DNA of 64,000 bases from positions 1 through 64,000 of the forward strand of contig JAWKHI010000045.1 of the NCBI GenBank assembly GCA_041394885.1. The letters are read 5' to 3'. Shown one piece after another: positions 54,170-63,708 of the stretch. The notes under the pieces were generated by a model, which saw only the letters and a program-made list of their open reading frames with translations, was not told where the DNA came from and did no database searches. Position 1 is the first letter of the stretch. Every line of letters begins with the position of its first letter. Source of the DNA: DSOI01 sp041394885. Its GTDB lineage: Bacteria; Acidobacteriota; Terriglobia; Bryobacterales; Bryobacteraceae. The translations under genes were made by a program, and so were the position numbers.

Positions 54170-55111
54170 TCAAGCCTTCGGATGCGCCTTGTCGTAAACC
54201 GCCATCAGATCCTCCAGCGCCACCTGCGTGTACTTCTGCGTCGTTGACAGATTGGCGTGCCCCAACAGCTCCTGGATCGATCGCAGATCCGCCCCCGCCG
54301 CCAGCAGATGCGTCGCATAGGCATGGCGGAGAGTGTGCGGATGCATCGCGTTGTCCCCGGCCAGATAGGTCGCATAGAACTTCACGATGGAACGTACAGA
54401 ACGGTCCGTCAGACGCTTCCCCCGCGCGTTCAGAAACACGGCCCGTTCATCAGGCGCCGGTGTGCGATCCTCGCGGGCAAGGTAACGGTCGAGCGCCGCG
54501 CCCGCTTTTGACCCGTAGGGAACCACACGCTCCTTACGCCCCTTCCCGCGAACACGCAGCCATTTCTCGCTCCGGTCCATGTCGTCGATGTTCAAACCGC
54601 ACAACTCCGATACCCGCAGCCCGCACCCGTAGAGGAACTCGAAAATCGCCAGATCGCGCGCCGGGAACGGACGGTGCAGGTCCGTGCCGGGAATCGCGTC
54701 CACCAGCGTGTTGGTCTGTTCCGCGCTCGGCACCACCGGCAGTTTCTTCGGCGTCTTCGGTGTCCGTAGCAGCTTCGGTACGTTCGACGCCACCACGCCT
54801 TCCCGAAGCAGAAATTTGAAAAAGGATCGCACCGCGGCCAGCTTCCGCCGGATCGAAACCGTCGCCAGACGCTGGTCGTACAGTGACCCCAACCACTCCC
54901 GCAACGCCAGAGTATCGATCTCGGATGGCGCCGGCGGCTCTCCATCGCGCGGCGTGAAGTACGCCAGAAACTGGCCGAGGTCCGACGCGTAGTTGCGCAG
55001 CGTGTTCGCCGACACGTTCTCGCGGCGGCGCTCGTCAAGGTAGCGCTCGATCCAAGCGCCAAGACCGGGCCCCTTGGTTTCAGACCGTGGCGGCGGCGCC
55101 GAGGTGCTCAT
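54170..55111 (-). CDS. xerC: Tyrosine recombinase XerC
   Basis: A 313-residue site-specific recombinase for chromosome dimer resolution. An N-terminal SAM-like core-binding domain covers about 15-110. The catalytic domain has R166 in GCGLRVSELCGL, K190 in RGKGRKER, H259/R262 in HPHTLRHAYATHLL, H285 in LLGHANLSTTQ and nucleophile Y294 in KYTQV. All six catalytic residues are present. It overlaps the end of trmFO by 32 bases, an arrangement known from the trmFO-xerC gene pair of many bacteria, which supports a housekeeping Xer protein rather than a phage integrase. Confidence 0.92.
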   Translation of the reverse strand: MSTSAPPPRSETKGPGLGAWIERYLDERRRENVSANTLRNYASDLGQFLAYFTPRDGEPPAPSEIDTLALREWLGSLYDQRLATVSIRRKLAAVRSFFKFLLREGVVASNVPKLLRTPKTPKKLPVVPSAEQTNTLVDAIPGTDLHRPFPARDLAIFEFLYGCGLRVSELCGLNIDDMDRSEKWLRVRGKGRKERVVPYGSKAGAALDRYLAREDRTPAPDERAVFLNARGKRLTDRSVRSIVKFYATYLAGDNAMHPHTLRHAYATHLLAAGADLRSIQELLGHANLSTTQKYTQVALEDLMAVYDKAHPKA

Positions 55112-56438
55112 CGAATTTCTCCAAGGCGCGGCGGCATACCTCCGCGTGCCGCGCCTTCTTGTCTCGCCGAAGACGGGTGCGCGTGGCCTCGTCGAGTTGC
55201 GGCAACAGATCGAAGGTGATGTTCGCCGGTTGGTAGTGTTCCGGATCCGCTCCCGAAACGTAGTGGCACAGGGATCCGAGCGCCGTCTCTCGCGGCGGCG
55301 CCGTCACCGCCTGCCCGGTCTCGATTGCCGCCGCGTGACGCCCGGCCAGCAATCCCGTCGCGATCGATTCCACGTATCCCTCGATGCCCGCGATCTGGCC
55401 AGCGAACAAAATCCGCGGTTCGGTGCGCAGTTGCAGCGTCGGCGCGAGTAGTGCCGGCGCGTTGATGTAGGTGTTGCGGTGGATCTGTCCGTAGCGCAGG
55501 AACTCGGCGTTCTCGAGCCCGGGGATCATCCGCAGCACCCGCGCCTGCTCGCCGTATTTCAAATAGTTTTGAAAACCCACCAGGTTGTAACTCGACGATC
55601 GCAGGTTTTCCTGCCGCAGTTGAACCACCGCGTAAGGACGCCGTCCCGTTCGCGGATCGGTCAACCCCATCGGCTTCATCGGCCCGAAGCGCAGCGTGTC
55701 CCGTCCGCGCCGCGCGATCTCCTCGATCGGAAGACACGCCTCGAAGTACGGAACGTCATCGGGGATGTGCGGTGTGTGCCGGTGCGCTTCGAGCAGAGCG
55801 TCCACGAAGCGTTCGTATTGCTCCTTGTCGAACGGGCAATTCAAGTAGTCGTCGGTGCCGTCGAGTGACTTTCCATACCGCGACGCTGCGAATGCAATCG
55901 ACCTGTCAATCGATTCCGCCTCCACGATCGGGCTGATGCTGTCATAGAAGAACAGCCGGCTCGATCCGGTCCGTCGTGCGAGGTCGGAAGCCAGCGCATC
56001 CGAGGTCAGCGGACCCGTCGCCACGATCACCACGCCCTCGTCGGGAATCGACGTGATTTCTTCACGCCGGATCTCGATCCCGTCGAGCGCGGCCACCCTC
56101 CGCGTCACTTCTTCGGCGAAGCGGTCCCGATCCACGGTGAGCGCGTGGCCCGCCGGCACGCGAGTCCGCGCCGCCACATCCAGCAGCAAGCTTCCGGCCC
56201 GCCGCAGTTCCTGTTTCAGCAGCCACGGCGCGGTGTTCTCTGACTCGCTCTTGAGCGAATTCGAGCACACCAGTTCCGCCAGCCTGTCTGTCTGATGCGC
56301 GGGCGTGGTGCGCGTGGGACGCATCTCGTATAAGGTGGCGCGCAGCCCGGCGCGGGAAACCTGCCATGCGGCTTCGGTTCCCGCCAGACCGCCGCCGAGG
56401 ATGGTGATCATGAGTTTACGATCTTTATTTTCACCCAT
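55080..56438 (-). CDS. trmFO: Methylenetetrahydrofolate-tRNA-(uracil-5)-methyltransferase TrmFO
   Basis: A 452-residue FAD- and folate-dependent enzyme making ribothymidine at position 54 of tRNA. The FAD motif GGGLAGTEAAW is at residues 15-25. LAELVCSNSLKSE with the conserved Cys follows, then HALTVDRDRF, CPFDKEQY, RFGPMKPMGL, LRQENLRSSSYNLVGFQ and FAGQIAGIEGYVESIATGL, all specific to the TrmFO/GID family. The start at 56438 is preferred; ATG 56411 at MITILGGG is also possible. It diverges from the TldD-like gene, with 16 bases between starts. Confidence 0.95.
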   Translation of the reverse strand: MGENKDRKLMITILGGGLAGTEAAWQVSRAGLRATLYEMRPTRTTPAHQTDRLAELVCSNSLKSESENTAPWLLKQELRRAGSLLLDVAARTRVPAGHALTVDRDRFAEEVTRRVAALDGIEIRREEITSIPDEGVVIVATGPLTSDALASDLARRTGSSRLFFYDSISPIVEAESIDRSIAFAASRYGKSLDGTDDYLNCPFDKEQYERFVDALLEAHRHTPHIPDDVPYFEACLPIEEIARRGRDTLRFGPMKPMGLTDPRTGRRPYAVVQLRQENLRSSSYNLVGFQNYLKYGEQARVLRMIPGLENAEFLRYGQIHRNTYINAPALLAPTLQLRTEPRILFAGQIAGIEGYVESIATGLLAGRHAAAIETGQAVTAPPRETALGSLCHYVSGADPEHYQPANITFDLLPQLDEATRTRLRRDKKARHAEVCRRALEKFDEHLGAAATV

Positions 56439-56454
56439 TTGATATTCTGAGTGC

Positions 56455-58137
56455 GTGTGGAGACTTCCCGTTGTACTTGGCTTGGCGGCTTTCTGTGTCC
56501 AGGCCGAAACGCCGCAACTGCTCGATATTCTGCGGCAGGAGCTCGATCGAAACTACAAGGTCTTGCAGGAGAAGGGAGACCCGAAACCCTACTATTTGGC
56601 CTACGCCGTCACCGATACCGACGGCGCCGGGGTCTCGGCCACACAGGGCGCGCTGTCGTCCACCCAGCAGCGCCGGCGCCGTACTCTCGACGTAACCATC
56701 CGCGTCGGATCCCCCGAACTCGATAACTACCGGTCCATCCGCGGCGACTTCGCACAGTTCACCGGCGGCGTCTCCATCGCCCTCGAAGACGATCCCAACG
56801 CCATCAAGCTCGTTCTGTGGCGCGAGACCGATCGCTGCTACCGCCTCGCCGCCCAGCGCCTCATCAACATCCGCACCAACAAGGAAGTGCAGGTGGCGCT
56901 CAAGGAAGCGTCCAACGATTTCTCATCGGAAGACAAACAGCAATTCTCCGGGGACGCCCCCGGCCTGAAGTTCGACGTTGACAAATGGACCGATCGCGTT
57001 CGAAAGCTCTCGTCGGAATTCGAGCGCTTTCCCGGCGTGCTCGGGTCGAGCGTCGGAGTCTCCGGTTCGACCGAGGTCAAGTATTTCGTCAATACCGAAG
57101 GCTCCGCCCTCATGCACGGGCAACCCTCCTACCGCGTGATCCTTTCCGCCCAAGGCAAGGCCAGTGACGGGATGGATCTGGCCACCTTCGACAGCTTCAG
57201 CGCGGCAGACCCGTCGCGGTTGCCCGACGACGGCGAGATCAAGAAGGGGATCGAGCACATCGCCTCCGATCTCACCAATCTTCTGGACGCCCCTGTCGTC
57301 GAACCCTTCGTCGGGCCCGCCATTCTTTCCGGCCGCGCCGCGGGCGTCTTCTTTCATGAGATCTTCGGACATCGCGTGGAAGGCCATCGCCTCAAGGACG
57401 AAAGCGACGGCCAGACTTTCGCTAAGTCCATCGGTACCGCCGTGCTGCCCGATTTCATCTCGGTGACCTTCGATCCCACGCGTAAGCAAGCCGCCGGCGA
57501 GGATCTCAACGGCTGGTACCAGTTTGACGACGAAGGTGTGAAAGCCCGCCCGGTGCATCTGGTGGAGAAGGGCATTCTTAAGACGTTTCTCATGTCCCGC
57601 ACCCCGATCCCGGGCATTGACCATTCCAACGGACATGGCCGCCGCCAGCCTGGCGCCGAAGTGGTCTCACGCCAATCCAACCTGCTTGTGGAAGCGGCCC
57701 GCACCGTCACGGAGACCCGGCTCAAGCAGATGCTGCTCGAAGAAGTCCGGCGGCAGGGTAAGCCCTATGGCTTCTACTTCCAGGAGATCACCGGCGGCTT
57801 CACCAACACTGCCCGGCGCGGGATTCAAGCCTTTAAAGTGATTCCGCTCGTGGTCTATCGCATCTATCCCGACGGCAGGGAGGAAATGGTGCGCGGCGCC
57901 GATATCGTCGGCACTCCGCTCGCCAGCTTCGCCAAGATACTCGCCGCCGGTGACAAGATGGAAGTCTTCAACGGGTTCTGTGGCGCCGAATCGGGAAGCG
58001 TCCCGGTGTCGGCCGTCTCGCCCGCGATTCTGGTCTCGGAACTCGAAGTGCAAAAGAAGGAAAGCTCGCGTAACCGGCCGCCCCTGCTTCCGGCGCCGGG
58101 TAAGGCCTCCCTGGATTCGCAAGGAGCCAAACAATGA
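56455..58137 (+). CDS. Exported TldD-type metalloprotease
   Basis: A 560-residue protein of the TldD/PmbA family with a signal peptide (RLPVVLGLAAFCVQAE), so it should act outside the cytoplasm, unlike E. coli TldD. The zinc motif HExxxH is intact as HEIFGHRVEG (H301, E302, H306). The C-terminal VFNGFCGAESGSVPVSAVSP carries the Cys that completes the site in TldD. PGIDHSNGHGRR and YFQEITGGFTNT are further TldD blocks. It starts at GTG 56455 and ends overlapping (ATGA) the paralogous gene, implying a heteromer with that product. Substrate unknown; family members degrade or mature peptides. Confidence 0.85.
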   Translation: MWRLPVVLGLAAFCVQAETPQLLDILRQELDRNYKVLQEKGDPKPYYLAYAVTDTDGAGVSATQGALSSTQQRRRRTLDVTIRVGSPELDNYRSIRGDFAQFTGGVSIALEDDPNAIKLVLWRETDRCYRLAAQRLINIRTNKEVQVALKEASNDFSSEDKQQFSGDAPGLKFDVDKWTDRVRKLSSEFERFPGVLGSSVGVSGSTEVKYFVNTEGSALMHGQPSYRVILSAQGKASDGMDLATFDSFSAADPSRLPDDGEIKKGIEHIASDLTNLLDAPVVEPFVGPAILSGRAAGVFFHEIFGHRVEGHRLKDESDGQTFAKSIGTAVLPDFISVTFDPTRKQAAGEDLNGWYQFDDEGVKARPVHLVEKGILKTFLMSRTPIPGIDHSNGHGRRQPGAEVVSRQSNLLVEAARTVTETRLKQMLLEEVRRQGKPYGFYFQEITGGFTNTARRGIQAFKVIPLVVYRIYPDGREEMVRGADIVGTPLASFAKILAAGDKMEVFNGFCGAESGSVPVSAVSPAILVSELEVQKKESSRNRPPLLPAPGKASLDSQGAKQ

Positions 58138-59900
58138 AGCGCCGCCTTTTTCTCCGCCTTGCCCCGGCCGCTTCGTTTCTCTCCGCCACCGCCCTGCGCG
58201 CCCAAAAGCCCGAGGACGATCCCATCCTCCGCGCCATGCGTGAGGAACTCGCGCGGTCTCGCGACTTGAAGCTGCCCGGTACGGACCCTATCTACTACAT
58301 CGAGTACGGGCTCGATGAACTCGACACCTTCGCCGCCTCGGCCTCCATGGGCGCGCTGATTTCCGCCAATCACTCCCGCAGCCGCATCCCTCGCGTACAG
58401 GTGCGAGTCGGCGACTACAAGTTCGACAACACCAACTACATCTACACGGACCTGTTCGCGCGCGCCGGCGGCCGTGTGGTGCTCGACGACGATGTCGAGG
58501 CCATCCGCCGCCAGTTTTGGCTCATGACCGACCAGGTGTTCAAGGGCTCGCTCGAAGCCATAGCGCGCAAACGTTCCGCTCTCCGCAACGTCACCCAGCA
58601 GGAAGTGCTCAACGATTTTTCCAAAGCCGAGCCCATCCAGTTCTATCTTCCGCGCACCAAAGTGGTCTCGCGGGAGCCGGAATGGAAAGCGCTCGCCAAG
58701 CGCGTCTCCGCAGTGTTTCTGAAGCATCCGCTGGTTACCCAATCGCACGTCGAACTCGAGATCGCTTACTCCAACACCAACATGGTGAACTCGGAAGGCA
58801 CCGAACTGCGCTTTCCGGAGGATCTCTTCTTCGTGCGCATTCGCGCCTCCGCGCAGGCTGCCGACGGAATGCCCATTCGCGACGCCGTGGTATTTCAGGC
58901 GCGCGAACTCGACAAACTTGCCGCCGAGGCGGACATGGTTCGCGGCGCCGAACAGGTGGCGGGCCATGTCGAAGCGCTGCTGAAGGCGCCGGTCGAGGAA
59001 GACTACTCGGGTCCGGTGCTGGTGGACGACATCGCCTCTCCGCAACTGTTCGCCCATCTGCTGGGCGCCAACCTCGGCATGACGCGCCGGCCCGTTAGCG
59101 AACCTGGCCGGTCTTTTCCGGTTCCCCAAAGCGAACTCGAAGGCCGCATGGGCTCGCGCGTGCTGCCGGAGTGGATGGACGCAGTGGACGATCCCACTCG
59201 CGCCGAATGGAAAGGCGAGCCCCTTCACGGCGGCTACGAAGTGGATATGGAAGGCGTCAAGCCCGCCCCGCTCACCGTCGTCGAAAACGGCAAGGTCAAG
59301 AATTTTCTTCTCACGCGTTTGCCTGTCCGGGGTTTTGAAGCGTCCAACGGGCGCGCCCGTTTGCCTGGATCGTTCGGCGCAAAGGCCGCCGTGTTCAGCA
59401 ACCTTTTCGTCAACGCCAAGGAGACCGTCTCCGCGGCGGACCTGAAGAAGAAACTCATCGACATGATTCAGCAGCGCGGCAAGCCCTACGGCCTGCTGGT
59501 TCGCAAGCTCGATTTCCCCACCACCACCCCGGTCGGCGAGATCCGCCGCATGGCCACCGCCAGCGGGCAGCGTGGCGGCAGCGTCCGTCCTTCGGTGGCG
59601 CCCGCGCTCACCTATCGCGTCTATCCCGACGGCCGCGAGGAACTCGTACGCGGCTTGTCGTTCCGCGGCTTGAACGTTCGCTCTCTCCGCGACATCGCCG
59701 CCGCCTCCGATTCTCAGGTGCTGTTTCACTACACCGGCGACGGATCCGCGCTCCCGGCCATGGGCGCCGGCGGCTACGTGTCCACCCACAGCGTGGTAGC
59801 CCCCGCCGTTTTGTTTGAAGATCTCGAATTGGAGAAGCGGCAGGAGGACTGGCCCAAGCTCCCGCTCGCCCCGCCGCCCGATCTCACCGGAGGCCAGTAG
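58134..59900 (+). CDS. Exported TldE/PmbA-like paralogue lacking the zinc motif
   Basis: A 588-residue paralogue of the preceding protein with its own signal peptide (FLRLAPAASFLSATALRAQ). The overall order of blocks is the same (TYRVYPDGREELVRGLSFRG matches YRIYPDGREEMVRGAD). But the segment equivalent to HEIFGH reads DDIASPQLFAHLLG, so the zinc ligands and catalytic Glu are absent. This parallels the TldE subunit, which is catalytically silent and pairs with TldD. Its start overlaps the stop of the active paralogue, and the LptFG gene follows after 22 bases. Confidence 0.82.
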   Translation: MKRRLFLRLAPAASFLSATALRAQKPEDDPILRAMREELARSRDLKLPGTDPIYYIEYGLDELDTFAASASMGALISANHSRSRIPRVQVRVGDYKFDNTNYIYTDLFARAGGRVVLDDDVEAIRRQFWLMTDQVFKGSLEAIARKRSALRNVTQQEVLNDFSKAEPIQFYLPRTKVVSREPEWKALAKRVSAVFLKHPLVTQSHVELEIAYSNTNMVNSEGTELRFPEDLFFVRIRASAQAADGMPIRDAVVFQARELDKLAAEADMVRGAEQVAGHVEALLKAPVEEDYSGPVLVDDIASPQLFAHLLGANLGMTRRPVSEPGRSFPVPQSELEGRMGSRVLPEWMDAVDDPTRAEWKGEPLHGGYEVDMEGVKPAPLTVVENGKVKNFLLTRLPVRGFEASNGRARLPGSFGAKAAVFSNLFVNAKETVSAADLKKKLIDMIQQRGKPYGLLVRKLDFPTTTPVGEIRRMATASGQRGGSVRPSVAPALTYRVYPDGREELVRGLSFRGLNVRSLRDIAAASDSQVLFHYTGDGSALPAMGAGGYVSTHSVVAPAVLFEDLELEKRQEDWPKLPLAPPPDLTGGQ

Positions 59901-59922
59901 CCATCCGGCGACCCCGCTGATC

Positions 59923-62268
59923 ATGCGACTCCTTTCCAGAGCCATCTTCCGCGAAATCGCCGCCGCCGCCATCCTCGGCACCGTCCTGTTCACCGCCGTC
60001 CTGTTCATGCAGAAACTGGGCAGCGGCAAGATGTTCGAAACGCTTCTGCGCGGTTCTGCTTCTCCGGAAGTGGTGGCCTACCTGGTCTCCATGCTGCTCC
60101 CGGCCGCCATGGTGTTCGCGCTTCCCACCGGCACCCTCGCCGGTGTGCTCATCGGGCTCGGCCGCATGTCGAGCGACGGTGAGATCATCGCCATGCGCGC
60201 CGGCGGCGTTCCCGGGCGCCGCGTCATCGCACCCATCCTCACACTGGCCGCGCTCGGGGCCATCGCCGCCGGGGCTTGCTCGCTCGTCCTCATGCCCTGG
60301 ACCATCCGCGAGAGCTACCGCGTGCTCAACAAATCAGTCGCCCAACAGTTGACCGCCGCCATTCAACCCCGCGTGTTCGAGGAACAGTTCAGCAAGAGCA
60401 ATGCCGTGCTCTATGTCGGCGACGTTCGCGCCACCGCCTCCACTACCGCCGAATGGAAGAATGTTTTTCTCGCCGACGTCACCCCGCCCGAGGAACGTCC
60501 GCAATCGAACAAACAGTACAGTGACGCGCCGCGCGTCACCGTGGCCGCCGAGGCGCTCGCCGTTCCGGACGCGGCCCGCAACACCGTGCAGCTTTCCATG
60601 CGCGGCGTCACCACCCATGAAGTGGAGAGCGATCCAACCATTTACCACAGCACCACCGAGAAGCGCCAGGAACAGCTCCTCGAGGCCAAGCCGCGCGAGG
60701 AGATGGCCGCCAAACCCTACGACGCCATGGATACCGTTCCCTTGATGGCGGAAGCCAAAACGCACGTGGAAGCCCGCCTGGAACTACACAAGCGGCTGGC
60801 CCTGCCCGTGGCCTGCCTGGTGCTCGCGATGGTCGGCATCCCGCTGGGGGTGTCCTCGCGCCGTTCCGGAAAGTCCGGTGCGTTCGTCATCACCGTCAGC
60901 CTGGCGTTCCTATATTGGATGAGTCTCGTAAGTCTGATGGGCATGTCGAAGCAAGGCAAGCTGCCCGCCGCGGTGGCGGCATGGACGCCCAATGCCGTGC
61001 TCGGCCTCATCGGCATTGTCTTGCTGGCGGGGCTCGAGCGGCCCGGTGACCGCGACGTCTTATCCCGCCTCCGCGCCTTCGGGTCCAACCTGGCCGCCGA
61101 CGTTCGAAGCCTCGCCGGCAAGGGCGGCGCACAAGGGGAAAGCGGCGGCCGCGGGTGGTGGCTCTCGCTGCCCCGGATCCCGCTGCTGCCCGGCGTGGTG
61201 GATGCCTGGGTGCTCTCCACCTTCCTGTTCTACTTCGGTCTGCTGCTCGGCAGCTTCGTCCTGCTGGCGCACGTGTTCATCTTCTTCGAACTCCTCAGTC
61301 ACATCCTCAGCAACGGCATCGCGATGTCGCGCGTGCTCGAGTATCATTTCTATCTCACGCCGAAATTGATCTACGAGTCCGCCCCGATGAGCATTCTGGT
61401 GGCCGTGCTCGTTACCTTCGGCGTGATGTCGAAGAACAACGAAGTAACAGCCATGAAGGCCTGCGGTGTGAGTCTCTACCGGCTTGCCATTCCCGTTCTT
61501 GTCGCCAGTTTCGCCGTCAGCGGACTGCTGTTCGGTTTCGATCACTACTACATCCCAGACTGCAACCGCCGCCAGGACGGCATTCTCGCCGAGATCAAGG
61601 GCCGCGCACCGCAAACCTATCTGAACCCGGGCCGGAAATGGGTGTACGGAAAAGGTTCGCGTATCTTTTACTACAAGTATCTGGATCCCGAGCAACGCGT
61701 GATGGTGGGCCCGAGCGTCTATGAGCTGAGGACCGAACCTTTCCGTCTCCGCCGCCACATCGCCGCCGAGAGCGCCCGGTGGGAGCCGTCCTTGAACGCA
61801 TGGGTGTTTCAAAATGGCTGGTCCCGCGACATGGAAGCGCACCGGTACGAAACCTTTCAGGCCACCACCTTCCCCGAGCTCGTCGAGACCCCCAGCCACT
61901 TCCTGCAGGAGGTGAAGCAGGAACAGCAGGTGAACTTCGTCGAACTGGATCGCTATATTCGAGACCTGCAGCAATCCGGGGTCGACACCGTACGGCTCCA
62001 GGTCCAGTTCCACAAGAAGTTTTCGGTACCGATGTTCGGCCTCATCATGGCCCTGCTCGCGATCCCGTTCGCCTTCGTCGCGGGCAATCGCGGGGCCATG
62101 GCGGGCGTCGGCATCAGCTTTGCCATCGCCATCGCCTACTGGGTGGTAGGCCGCGTGTTCGAAGAAGTGGGTAATGTGAATCAGCTTCCCGCGATGATGG
62201 CGGCCTGGGCGCCGATCGTCGTGTTTTCGCTCGCCGGCCTCTACCTGTTCGGTAGAATGCGCACGTGA
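59923..62268 (+). CDS. Fused LptF-LptG permease of the LPS export system
   Basis: A 781-residue protein containing two complete LptF/LptG-type permease halves. Half one (about 1-370) has LLSRAIFREIAAAAILG, SMLLPAAMVFALPTGTLAGVL, a periplasmic jellyroll, then LHKRLALPVACLVLAMVGIPLGV. A linker (about 374-426) follows. Half two (about 427-781) opens AWVLSTFLFYFGLLLGSFVLL and has YLTPKLIYESAPMSILVAVLV, a second jellyroll, VQFHKKFSVPMFGLIMALLAIPF and a final helix pair. Together these make the heterodimeric channel of the LptB2FG transporter in one chain. ATG 59923 was chosen at the first normal membrane start. Confidence 0.88.
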   Translation: MRLLSRAIFREIAAAAILGTVLFTAVLFMQKLGSGKMFETLLRGSASPEVVAYLVSMLLPAAMVFALPTGTLAGVLIGLGRMSSDGEIIAMRAGGVPGRRVIAPILTLAALGAIAAGACSLVLMPWTIRESYRVLNKSVAQQLTAAIQPRVFEEQFSKSNAVLYVGDVRATASTTAEWKNVFLADVTPPEERPQSNKQYSDAPRVTVAAEALAVPDAARNTVQLSMRGVTTHEVESDPTIYHSTTEKRQEQLLEAKPREEMAAKPYDAMDTVPLMAEAKTHVEARLELHKRLALPVACLVLAMVGIPLGVSSRRSGKSGAFVITVSLAFLYWMSLVSLMGMSKQGKLPAAVAAWTPNAVLGLIGIVLLAGLERPGDRDVLSRLRAFGSNLAADVRSLAGKGGAQGESGGRGWWLSLPRIPLLPGVVDAWVLSTFLFYFGLLLGSFVLLAHVFIFFELLSHILSNGIAMSRVLEYHFYLTPKLIYESAPMSILVAVLVTFGVMSKNNEVTAMKACGVSLYRLAIPVLVASFAVSGLLFGFDHYYIPDCNRRQDGILAEIKGRAPQTYLNPGRKWVYGKGSRIFYYKYLDPEQRVMVGPSVYELRTEPFRLRRHIAAESARWEPSLNAWVFQNGWSRDMEAHRYETFQATTFPELVETPSHFLQEVKQEQQVNFVELDRYIRDLQQSGVDTVRLQVQFHKKFSVPMFGLIMALLAIPFAFVAGNRGAMAGVGISFAIAIAYWVVGRVFEEVGNVNQLPAMMAAWAPIVVFSLAGLYLFGRMRT

Positions 62269-63662
62269 GTGAATTCCCGCACTTGGCGATCACGCGGCGC
62301 GGCTGGCTGCAATCGGCCGCCCTCGCCGCCGCTCCGCGACGCCGGCCGAACATCGTTCTTCTGCTCGCCGACGACATGGGATGGGCGGACCCGTCCTGCT
62401 TCGGCAACCGGTTCGTCGAAACGCCGCACCTGGACCGTCTGGCCGCCGGCGGCACGAAGTTCGAGTCTTTCTACGCCGCCTCGGCGGTCTGCACGCCGTC
62501 CCGCGCGGCCATCCTGACCGGACGCTACCCGCTGCGGTTCGACATCCGCAAGCACTTCAACGACGACGAAGCTCATCTACCCGAAACCGTTACGCTTCCC
62601 AAGCTGCTGCGCGGCGCCGGCTACGCCACCGGGCACGTGGGCAAATGGCACTTGGGCGGGCTGCACCTGGCCCACATTGCCGATCGCGCGCGCTCGATTC
62701 CCGGTCCGCACCAGCACGGGTTCGAGCACTACCAGTGCCAGAACGAAGAGCAGCCGCTGCGCGGGAAGATGGGCGCGGCGAAGACGCTGTTCCGCGAAGG
62801 TGGAACATGCCTGATTCGCGACGATCGCCGCGTCGGCGAGGACGATCCCTATTACAGCGGCCACTTCACCACCATCAACGGCGATGAGTCCGTGCGGCTC
62901 ATCGGCGAGTTTCATCGCGCCGGGCGGCCATTCTTTCTCAACACCTGGTTCCTGGCGCCGCACATGCCCTATGAGCCCGCGCCAGCGCCGTTCTGGGAGC
63001 GCGCAGCCGCGCCGGGCATCACAGACGATCAGCGCCGGTACCGCTCCATGCTCATGCACCTGGACGAACAGGTAGGCCGGATCCTCGGCAAGCTCGACGA
63101 GCTGGGCATCCGCAACGATACGCTGGTGCTGTTTGCCTCCGATAACGGCGGCGCCTGGGAGGCCAATCTCGGCCCCTGGAAGGGCGGCAAGACGGACCTG
63201 CATGAGGGCGGCATCCGCGTCCCCGCCATCGCTTCCTGGCCCGGACACATTCGCGCCGGCGCCACTACCCAGGCTCTTGGCCATCACTGCGACATCCTGC
63301 CCACCGTATGCGCCGCCGCCGGCGTCCGGGCGCCGCGCGCAGATGGCCTGAACCTGCTGCCGCTACTCGAAGGCCGTGCCCGGGCGCCGCGCCGCGGCAT
63401 CGTCCATTGGCAGATCGATCACTATCCCCGCCTGCAACGTCACTATCCCAAGCCCAAGCCCTATGCCACCGAGGCCACGCGCGAGGGCAAATGGAAGATG
63501 CTTTCGAGCGACGGGCGTCCGGTGGCGCTCTACGACCTCGAGGCGGACCCCGGCGAGGCGCGCAATCTTCTCGATGGGGAAGCGAAGGTTGCCGCTCGGA
63601 TGACGGAATCGGTGCGCGAGTTTCTCACCGCCGGTCGCGACCGCCGCGGGGCGCCGCGATAA
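62265..63662 (+). CDS. Sulfatase
   Basis: A 465-residue type I sulfatase. The N-terminus has a weak Tat-like signal (ITRRGWLQSAALAAAPRR). Metal site: IVLLLADDMGWADPSCFGNR. The formylglycine precursor is C76 in VCTPSRAAILTGRYP. GHVGKWHLGGLHL, FASDNGGAWEAN and the C-terminal YDLEADPGEARNLL are intact. It begins with a GTG overlapping the LptFG stop (GTGA at 62265-62268), so it is translationally coupled to that gene. The substrate is unknown; coupling to envelope genes may be incidental. Confidence 0.88.
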   Translation: MSEFPHLAITRRGWLQSAALAAAPRRRPNIVLLLADDMGWADPSCFGNRFVETPHLDRLAAGGTKFESFYAASAVCTPSRAAILTGRYPLRFDIRKHFNDDEAHLPETVTLPKLLRGAGYATGHVGKWHLGGLHLAHIADRARSIPGPHQHGFEHYQCQNEEQPLRGKMGAAKTLFREGGTCLIRDDRRVGEDDPYYSGHFTTINGDESVRLIGEFHRAGRPFFLNTWFLAPHMPYEPAPAPFWERAAAPGITDDQRRYRSMLMHLDEQVGRILGKLDELGIRNDTLVLFASDNGGAWEANLGPWKGGKTDLHEGGIRVPAIASWPGHIRAGATTQALGHHCDILPTVCAAAGVRAPRADGLNLLPLLEGRARAPRRGIVHWQIDHYPRLQRHYPKPKPYATEATREGKWKMLSSDGRPVALYDLEADPGEARNLLDGEAKVAARMTESVREFLTAGRDRRGAPR

Positions 63663-63708
63663 ATACGGGAGCGGGTTTGCAGGAGTGGTATAAGATGGCA
63701 TCTTTGCC

